Of a stretch of 64,000 nt of DNA, positions 56,728 to 64,000 are shown in pieces. Each line of letters begins with the position of its first letter. Positions within the stretch are counted from its first letter, which is position 1. A program made the position numbers and the translations under genes. This DNA comes from Tenodera sinensis (lineage: Eukaryota > Arthropoda > Insecta > Mantodea > Mantidae). Under the pieces are notes generated by a model that saw only the letters and a list, made by a program, of their open reading frames with translations, made no database searches and was not told the DNA's origin. Where the stretch lies: NCBI GenBank assembly GCA_030765045.1, contig CM060974.1:51694339-51758338 (forward strand), given 5' to 3'.

Positions 56728-56910
56728 CTATAGTTCTCCTCCAGCAGATAAACGTGGTCCTCTTTTAAGCCTCTTCCTTTCCTTAGTGCTTTTCTTGGCT
56801 TGTCTGTGTGCAGCAGCGTCGTTGTCAACAGCGTTCTGCTGCAGCTTGTGGCTATGGTAACGATTGACGTAATCAGGATCTCGCTCAGTAATATTGAGTT
56901 CTTGACTTGT
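56728..56910 (-). CDS. CCDC134: CCDC134 last exon
   Basis: On the minus strand the acceptor is TGTGTGTTACAG, followed by 60 codons and TAG. The sequence begins TSQELNITERDPDYVNRY, continues through a Lys/Arg-rich run and ends GPRLSAGGEL. Its stop (56728-56730) is 7 bases from the AGK stop. A minus-strand AATAAA (forward TTTATT at 56578-56583) would place the mRNA end inside the last AGK intron. Confidence 0.82.
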   Translation of the reverse strand, partial: TSQELNITERDPDYVNRYHSHKLQQNAVDNDAAAHRQAKKSTKERKRLKRGPRLSAGGEL

Positions 56911-59900
56911 CTGTAACACACAACATGCAACAGGCAACTTTAACCCTTTATTTAGCAAGTCATTTTGTTACATATGCCATTCTTCCTCTAATTCCTAGTC
57001 CAGTCTCTTATCTCTTTCGGAGGCACCTTAGCCAAAGTGACTTGAATAGCCATGATGGACTAACCAGCAACTGCAGTCAAATGTACCTGTGGCAAAGGAA
57101 GGGGAGGGCCCAAGTAAAACAATCTGCGTAATGGCTCACTTGAAAGCTGACAGGGTTACATTTGCTTGGATTGTGCATCTTCCCCCCTCCCCCCCAGAAA
57201 AAAAACTAGTTTTATTGAAAAACTTTATTTTTACAATGCAAGATGACTGCAAATACTTGCATTTTATTTATTTAGGTTAGCATAACAAGAAATTAAAAAG
57301 AAAGAGTCAGTAAGGTATCTAAACAATTAACACATTTATATGTTGCCAATTAAAGAGTTAAAGTATATATTTTTAATTTTCTGTATGTAAGAAAACAGTT
57401 GGCACATTTTTTTGGTATAATCGTATGTATTTAGAGACTGGGAGGTAGCAGTTGCAACCTTCAGGTTGATTACAGGACATGATTATCTGGCAAAACATTT
57501 AAACAGAATTGGGATATATTCTTCACCACTCTGTCCTCTATGTGATCTGCAAGAGGAAATGGATCGAGACCACCTTCAAATATGCCCAGCCACTTCTAGT
57601 GCCCTTCCGATCCATCAGTGAAAAATATTGGAGAGCAAGAGGATTAATGACTTCATTGTCAGAAATCCAGCATTAGATAACAACAACAGAGACTGGGAGG
57701 TAGAATCGGAACTGGAAAGTGTACTTATTCATGCCAACCAACTTACTGCTGGTGGTTTTAAACACAAGCTGTGTGTGGGCAAGTTTGTTAGTATTAAAAA
57801 ATAACAGTTACCATCTGAAGGTTACTTAATCCCTGGACATAAAGTACTCACTATTGTAAGTTGCCCTTGGGGTATTTATCTCTGATGAGAGATTCCCTTT
57901 GTAGTCTACCGGGAAAATACACATCGGTTGGATAATTCAACATGATACTGACAAGTTGCCACAGTGGCTCAGTGATTAGAGCAGCCACCCATGAAGCGGA
58001 AGGTCTGTGGTTCGAATCCCAACTGTGGCACTAAATTGTTCAACTGCAACTCTATCTCTCAAATATTGCCCAAAGACACCTTTTTTATTTACTTACATGT
58101 ATGTGGCCATATCAAAGAATACAGGGCAGCCAAATCTCCCATCTCACATTACTACAGGCAGTACTCCTTTTTGCCACTTAATTACACTAACTATACACAT
58201 CTGCTTGCTAAGAACTGCCAATGACAATGTCATTAATAACAAGATGTTTTCCTGTTACTCATTGAATAATGAGAGAAAGCACATAATGTAAAAATCATCT
58301 GTTCCATATTAAAAACCCAAATGTGTAGCACAAAAGTACAAATTGAAAATGCAAGAAATGTTGACATGCATGCATGGGTTATCTACAGGAAGCCAGAACA
58401 GTCTCTGTTAAAATTACACTTTTCTACTTCATTCATAGATTGGCCAGACTGCCCCGAGCAGCACCAAACTGGGCAAGGATCGGTGCGCTCTCCACCAGAG
58501 TTACATGTAAATGTCCAGCAAGTCATGACTACAGAACACTAACCACTGCACTAACTTACATTACGCTTATGTGCAGCATCACAACAGATGTTGAAATTGA
58601 TGACCTTCAATGCAAACACACCCAAGAGCTCCAAAAACAATTCTGGTTTACCACAAATCCGCATATTATTTATGAAATTCTCACCATGCTGCAAAAGCTG
58701 GGTTTGTTGCACAGCTAGTGCACATAGAATTATTGTTTCCATGTTTTACAACACAACAGTTGATGTAAATTCTATTTTAAATATTTCTTTTTTTTTTCTG
58801 TAATTAACAAGCAAAGAAAGATTGTGTGGCTGGTTTGAGCAGGATTCAGCTATGGTACACACTGCTGGGAAGTGTGTATGATGTCGAGGATTGTTGCTCT
58901 GACCTATCTCATGCATTAAAGAATAAAGTGTAAGCATCAAATCTGCAAATGTTACAGGAAACATCACGAGAGAAATACAGGCAATCAGTCAACATGAACT
59001 TTTGCAAGCAAACCAGAATTGTTTTCCACCATAAGGAATGTGTTCATGTTGAAGGTCATCTGTTATGGTGGAGTAGTTAGTATGTGAGCTAAGGCTTTCA
59101 CGGCCGGCGATGTTACTGGATTTGGAGGTACATGGATGATACGTTTGTTATTGGCCACATGGGGACAAAGAATTACATCAATTTCTTGAAAAACTTAACA
59201 ACATACATGGCAACATACAGTTCACGATGGAACATAGCAAAGTATCGCTTTTTTGGATGTACTGATAACCAAAAAGTGTGACATGACATTTGGTCACACA
59301 GTTTATAGAAAACTGACACATATGGACCGTGATCTCCACAAGAGTTCAAAACACCATCCTTGACAAAAGAAGAGTATAATCAAGACTTTAATAGAATGAG
59401 CAAGACGGATCTGTGAACCGGCCATGCTAAAACAAGAACTCAAACACCTACACGGAACCCTGCAGAAAAATGGACACAGTCAGAAAGAAATAATCAGGGC
59501 ATCACATCCAAAGAGACAATGCAACCAAAAAGAGAGTATGGAACAACAACATAGAGCATTTCTGCCATATATAGAGAAGGTCACAGATCGCATTGGTAAA
59601 CCATTAGAAAAGGCCAATATTAAAACAAAAACTCAAGTCAGCAAAGGACAAACGGGAGCTGCTATCATCACAAGGAGTCTACCGTATACCATGCAGCTGT
59701 GGGCAAGTATACATTGGAACCACCAAGAGGAGTAAGAACACAAGAGTAACTGCCACTTGGCACACATGGAAAAGTCAGCCGTAGCTGAACATGCCTTATC
59801 AAAGTGCCATGGCATCAGATTCAATGAACCACAGCACACTTCCATTCCAGGATTTATCGTGGAAGCAACACTCATTCACAAAGCATGGATACCAGTACTG

Positions 59901-62874
59901 ACCGACACACGTACAAAATCATACAAGCCCAGCCAGACATAAAACTTGACGCAGCCAATGGGAGAGAGTGGGTGGTCTCGTCCCATCACATATAAGACGG
60001 ATAGTCCTGACAAGTCACCTTCCTCTGATGATGCTCGTCGGAATGGCTGGCAAAATGTCAGGTGTTTACACATCGACTGGACCATAGCCAATAAACCCGG
60101 AAACATCATTTTATTGGGCAGTAGTTAGTGTTACGACTTTACGGTAGTTTACATGTTACTCTGGCGAAGGGCGCGCGGTTCCACCTCGATGCAGTCTGGC
60201 CATCCTACAAACACACTGTAAGTAGGCACTGTTAACTCCAGAACCACTGCTGACAAAAATCTACTCTTTTATAATACAAACACATCTTATTTCAGAGTTA
60301 ACTACAAGCATATGTGACTTTCTACTTTCTCTACTATATACAGTAAAGTAGAGGAAGTATTGTATTCCACCCAAAAATTTGATGTCGAGATCTCACCAGG
60401 AATATGTTTTCAGGCCCCCGAATCCAAAAAAAAAGCAGTTTTAGAAAAACATCTGTTGTGTGTGTGTGGATTGCGGGTGCACGTGCGTGTGTGTCAGCCT
60501 TTGGACAGCATATCTCAAAAATGATAAGTCGGTGATAAACCAAAGTAGGTATTTAAGTTTAATGCCTTTCAAGGATGCAACACAAAGATTTTGAATTTAA
60601 ACATTAACTTTCCATGCCTTGATGAACTTGATGATTTTCTTGTGATATTGTATATTGTTTATATTCAATGTAAACTTCATGATTTGTTTCCTCCTTTTTT
60701 TCTCAATGTTTAGTCGCGATATGACTTTTATGTTGAAGCGACTTCAAATAATAAATAAATTAAACAAAAAAAAGATTTTGAAGAAAATTTCCCTTCACTG
60801 TTTCTAACTTCTGATCATAAAATCAAAAGTACAAATATTTGAAAATTCAACCCAATAACAAGGAATGTCTAGAAAATGGTTAGCTCTATTTGACATAACT
60901 TGTGTCCTTTAACGGCATGTATATTTTTGTGCAGTAAGATTTTGTCTATCTGTTATGCAGTGGCAAGGCGTGAAGTACGTAGCAGGTAGACAGATTCTTC
61001 TTACCATCATCCTTCACCATCGGCTCATTTCGGGAGAAAACTAAAATTGCTTTTTATGAGGAATGACACTTACATAGACAAACTTAAAAAGCAAAACGTT
61101 ATCTGAATATACAATTTGATACAAATCGTTAGAGCCATTTCCAAAATATGTGAAATATATATACAAATATTGCTCTGTAGACGAGGGAATAAAAATGCTT
61201 TTTTGTGTAAAATCACATTTTTTTTAGGAAAGACACCTATATAGATAAATCTAAAGAGCAATACCTGATCTGAGTAGAAAATTTGATCCAAATTGTTAGT
61301 CGTTTCGCAGATAATGCACAATACGAGAGTGGGTCAATAAGTAATGCCTTCTATTTTTTTTTTCCTTAAATAAGTTAGTTATGTAAAAAATTAGAATTTG
61401 GCACAAATCCTCAAACCTTCTTCTCTAATACCCTGCAGTAGTAACTTCCTAGGTCAACAGGTGGCAGCACTGCATCCTCTTGCAAATCGATGAATTCTCA
61501 AAACGCAACTAGTGCAAATTTAGAAAACGCTAAAATGTTGGACAATGCTGACAGTAAGATGCAACTTACTCTACCTAAGTAAGATGCAAAACACACAATA
61601 CAGCATCAACTTCCAAGAATATTATACTAAGCACAGCTCCGCAAATTAATTTCACTAATTCTACAATAAATAACTTATATATGAAACAAAGTTTCATCTG
61701 AAAACCAATACATTCAATTTGCCTTCTATTTTTCAATGTTACGTAGCATTCTAAGGTTATATCTAGGAGTTATTTCCAGGCTGCTATGCTGTGGTCTGCT
61801 GGAGTTTAAATACCCAAACGTTTCATCCACAACTGCAGCAGACATCTTCAGTGGCGCGATCGTAGTGTCCTCGGAGAAGTTAACATGGCGCCTGAGGTGT
61901 GGACTGTCTGAGCTACAGTATTTATTCTTCGAGTGGCTCTGCTGATTGGTCCAGATGGCAGGAGGTAGGGGGCGGGCTTCACCCAAGGTGTTGTTTCCTT
62001 CTGATTGGTTTACTTGCATTTCTCCTGTTTTGCGCCATTTCTTGCCTTCAATAATAGTTTCTGTTAAGTTTCAAAACTTCTTCTTTCTTGTTGAAATTGT
62101 GGGCGTATTTATAAATTTCAATAGCTTCACATTGTAGCCGAGCATGGTCATGTATTGTGGATGATAGAATGTTTGTGTCCTGGAACTTAATTTTATGTTC
62201 GATCTCCACTTCAATGGCATGTTGGGAAACTGCAGACTTATCCGCAGTTGCGACAGATAAGTTACCCGCATATGGTCGAGCCTAAATTGTCGTATGAAAC
62301 TTGACTATAATGGTAATTAACATGCTTGTATGAAAATTAGGAAACTACCATCATAGACTCATAGTGTAATATACTATTGTCTTGCAAACAATACATACTA
62401 TGTACTGAACATAATTTTGTTACAAGACATAGTTCTTTATTGTCATAAATGGCAACTCAGCTTACTTAAGGATTTAAGAATTTTGTTTTGCTTTTTACCC
62501 CTATAACACAGATTGTCCAGATATTCAATCTTAAGGATTGCCTTTGGTCACGGTCCGGATAAACAAGGTTTTACCATACAAAGATGTCACTTAAATGCTG
62601 TACATTAAATTTAACACTACTGCAGCAGTGTTGCAATGTGAAAAATATCTCTGTTCCTTGGCAGCTACAATGGGAATAATAAACAAATAACATACCAGGT
62701 AAATTAATTTTGCAGTTTGTTTGTCCAGTAACTCCGTCTGGTTGGCGAATGCCAAGCTCCATTGGTATAGTTTCATCCACTCGTTATGTGATGCAAGCAC
62801 CTTGTGGCACACATCTGGTAGGCGCAGTACAATATCTCCAATAAGAGCTGTGTTCTCAAGAATATTTGCCAGAG
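56728..62874 (-). CDS. CCDC134: CCDC134-like ER protein, C-terminal part (5' exons off window)
   Basis: Two exons (62696-62874 and 56728-56910) join in phase 0 to give 119 codons of the C-terminus. I recognise the family from ENTA(L/F)(I/F)GD(I/V)VLR(L/F)P, a WxLxxxWxxxFxNQT stretch, an (A/S)QEL motif, and a basic tail ending KRGPRLSAGGEL; the human protein ends in a KGPRISRSQSEL-like tail. Family knowledge: CCDC134 is a small secretory-pathway/ER-resident protein. The upstream exons, including the signal peptide, lie beyond 64000. It converges on AGK. Exon pairing is inferred from phase and homology, without transcript evidence. Confidence 0.82.
56940..57361. mobile_element. piggyBac-type MITE, diverged copy
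   Basis: TTAA at 56940-56943 and 57358-57361 with inverted ends CCCTTTA and TAAAGAG. The interior shares CCATTCTTCCTCTAATTC and GCAGTCAAATGTACCTGTGG-type blocks with 4512-5010. It begins 30 bases from the last CCDC134 exon, in its intron. Confidence 0.65.
57449..57687 (+). mobile_element. LINE-1x 3' end with 16-bp target duplication
   Basis: 239 bp, 5' truncated, flanked by AGAGACTGGGAGGTAG (57433-57448 and 57688-57703). It encodes RLITGHDYLAKHLNRIGIYS and the zinc-like tail, then the CATTAGATAACAACAAC end. It defines the insertion signature of this LINE. Confidence 0.88.
57704..58085 (+). mobile_element. SINE family 1, copy 3 (best preserved)
   Basis: tRNA-like region 57955-58030: CAGTGGCTCAGTGATTAGAG (box A) and GTGGTTCGAATCCCAAC (box B), between the family's 5' block and the ATTGCCCA tail region. 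Confidence 0.75.
58086..59110. other. CCDC134 intron, no recognised gene
   Basis: Short overlapping frames only, none with domain-like sequence or conserved context. Confidence 0.5.
59114..59942 (+). pseudogene. Penelope-like element: end of RT, linker and GIY-YIG nuclease
   Basis: WIWRYMDDTFVIGHMGTKNY carries the RT catalytic YMDD. Then, across several frame changes, FLDV-like and RRICEPAMLKQELKHL-type thumb/linker sequence (an intact frame from 59424 to 59735). GVYRIPCSCGQVYIGTTKRS at 59674-59733 is the GIY-YIG active region, followed by EKSAVAEHALSKCHGIRFNE. The 3' sequence runs to about 60125. Confidence 0.8.
59943..61735. other. Penelope 3' sequence, dispersed repeat and MITE end
   Basis: 59943-60125 is the Penelope 3' region (CTGATGATGCTCGTCGG at about 60025). 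60320-60620 is the dispersed repeat also at 44145. 61325 onward starts GAGTGGGTCAATAAGTAATG, a mariner-type terminal motif without a partner found. The rest is unassigned. Confidence 0.5.
61736..62283 (-). pseudogene. Penelope-like 3' end (nuclease C-terminus and 3' region)
   Basis: Minus strand: DKSAVSQHAIEVEIEHKIKF, then SSTIHDHARLQCEAIEIYKY and a stop after NRNYY, followed by 3' sequence with CTGAAGATGTCTGCTGCAGT and GATGAAACG. The 3' part resembles 9366-9480. Confidence 0.75.
62284..62695. other. CCDC134 intron next to the penultimate exon
   Basis: No features recognised apart from the GTATGT donor side on the minus strand. Confidence 0.5.
62696..62874 (-). CDS. CCDC134: CCDC134 penultimate exon
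   Basis: On the minus strand the acceptor is TTCTTGCAG|CTCTGG and the donor CTG|GTATGT; 179 nt, two bases completing a codon plus 59 codons. It encodes LANILENTALIGDIVLRLPD, then HNEWMKLYQWSLAFANQTEL. Family homology starts at the proposed acceptor, which supports it. The first 40 or so bases and the acceptor are what the 72-bp array repeats. Confidence 0.82.
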
Positions 62875-64000
62875 CTGCAAGAAAAGTAGGCATATTAGTG
62901 CAGATATCTCCAATAAGTGCTGTGTTCACCACAATATTGGCCAGAGCTGCAATTAAAGTAGGCATATTACTGGAGATATCTCCAATAAGTGCTGTGTTGT
63001 CAAGAATATTTGCCAGGGCTGCAAGTAAAGTAGGCATATTACTGGAGATATCTCCAATGAGTGTTGTGTTCTCAAGAATATTTGCCAGAGCTGCAAGTAG
63101 AGTAGGCATATTACTGGAGATATCTCCAATAAGTGCTGTGTTGTCAAGAATATTTGCCAGGGCTGCAAGTAAAGTAGGCATATTACTGGAGATATCTCCA
63201 ATGAGTGCTGTGTTCTCAAGAATATTTGCCAGAGCTGCAAGTAAAGTAGGCATATTACTGGAGATATCTCCAACAAGAGCTGTGTTCTCAAGAATATTTG
63301 CCAGAGCTGCAAGTAAAGTAGGCATACTACTGGAGATATTCCCAATAAGTGCTGTGTTCTCAAGAACATTTGCCAGAGCTGTAAGTAAAGTAGACATATT
63401 ACTGGAGATATCTCCAATAAGAGTTGTCTGCTCAAGAATATTTGCCAGAGCTGCAAGTAAAGTAGGCATTTTACCAGAGATATCTCCAATAAGTGCTTTG
63501 TTCTCCACAATATTGGCCAGAGCTGCAAGTAAAGTAGGCATATTACTGGAGATATCTCCAATAAGTGCTGTGTTGTGAAGAATATTTGCCAGGGCTGCAA
63601 GTAAAGTAGCCATATTACTGGAGATATCTCCAATGAGTGCTGTGTTCTCAAGAATATTTGCCAGAGCAGCAAGTAAAGTAGGCATATTACTGGAGATATC
63701 TCCAACAAGAGCTGTGTTCTCAAGAATATTTGCCAGAGCTGCAAGTAAAGTAGGCATACTACTGGAGATATTCCCAATAAGTGCTGTGTTCTCAAGAATA
63801 TTTGCCAGAGCTGTAAGTAAAGTAGGCATATTAATGGAGATATCTCCAATAAGAGTTGTCTTCTCAAGAATATTTGCCAGAGCTGCAAGTAAAGTAGGCA
63901 TTTTACCAGAGATATCTCCAATAAGTGCTGTGTTCTCAAGAATATTTGCCAGAGCTGCAAGTAAAGTAGGCATATTACTGGAGATATCACCAATAAGTGC
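62875..64000 (-). repeat. 72-bp tandem array built from the CCDC134 acceptor and exon start
   Basis: About 15.5 units of 72 bp run off the right edge. Each unit, read on the minus strand, has a TTTACTTGCAG acceptor-like site followed by CTCTGGCAAATATTCTTGAG and the rest of the exon start up to GGAGATAT, then CTCCAGTAATATG in place of the true exon. The frame is open throughout and would encode 24-residue repeats of the type MPTLLAALANILENTALIGD plus four residues. Units form a higher-order repeat of six (432 bp): the variant TTACCAGAGA occurs at 63471 and 63903. Confidence 0.9.

Noticed and set aside
57955..58030. tRNA gene
   Set aside because: Box A and box B are present, but the acceptor stem does not pair and the unit is embedded in a repeated longer element, so it is a SINE.
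62721..63578. A plus-strand frame of FARAASKVGILLEISPIS repeats
   Set aside because: It is the complement of the CCDC134-derived 72-bp array, open because the unit is a multiple of three.

Overview
The window is eukaryotic, intron-rich and AT-rich, and packed with retroelements. The two host genes I can read, an acylglycerol kinase (AGK/MULK) and a CCDC134-type ER protein, together with the gypsy, LINE, Penelope and mariner/piggyBac/pogo-like repeats, point to an arthropod, most likely an insect with a large genome. I cannot name the species.

Host genes. AGK runs left to right in eight exons from the ATG at 7209 to the stop at 56720 (415 codons, close to the 422 aa of the human protein). All splice phases agree, so the gene looks intact even though about 48 kb of its length is intron filled with mobile DNA. 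CCDC134 lies on the minus strand and meets AGK tail to tail: its last two coding exons are 56728-56910 and 62696-62874, its start is beyond the right edge, and its stop codon is only 7 bases from the AGK stop.

Layout. 1-3235: left-truncated gag-only LTR element A (minus). 3302-7208: degraded gag-like and transposase-like fragments and a piggyBac-type MITE upstream of AGK. 7209-18126: AGK exons 1-3, with a 69-bp minisatellite inside inverted repeats, solo LTR F, and complete gag-only element B (11347-16386). 18139-25766: LINE pieces, then solo LTR E with gag-only element C nested inside it. 25767-30811: AGK exons 4-6, a pogo-like element with nested insertions, composite element M1, and a partial duplication at the exon 5 acceptor. 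30812-44100: a 54/57-bp tandem array grown from the exon 6 splice donor, split by a full-length gypsy element D (32951-41279) and by composite element M2. 44100-56720: repeats plus AGK exons 7 and 8. 56728-64000: CCDC134 exons, Penelope and SINE copies in its intron, and a 72-bp array grown from a CCDC134 splice acceptor that runs off the window.

Main observations. (1) Two neighbouring genes each carry a minisatellite whose unit contains a splice site: the donor of AGK exon 6 (about 55 copies) and the acceptor of a CCDC134 exon (about 15 extra copies). Units are multiples of three and stay open, so use of alternative repeat sites would add in-frame peptide repeats. (2) Three gag-only LTR elements share the same two internal deletions. 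One has identical LTRs and an intact gag, so it moved after losing pol, presumably helped by an autonomous relative such as D. (3) A composite non-autonomous element carries a LINE 3' tail and a variable number of about 70-bp monomers at its 5' end.
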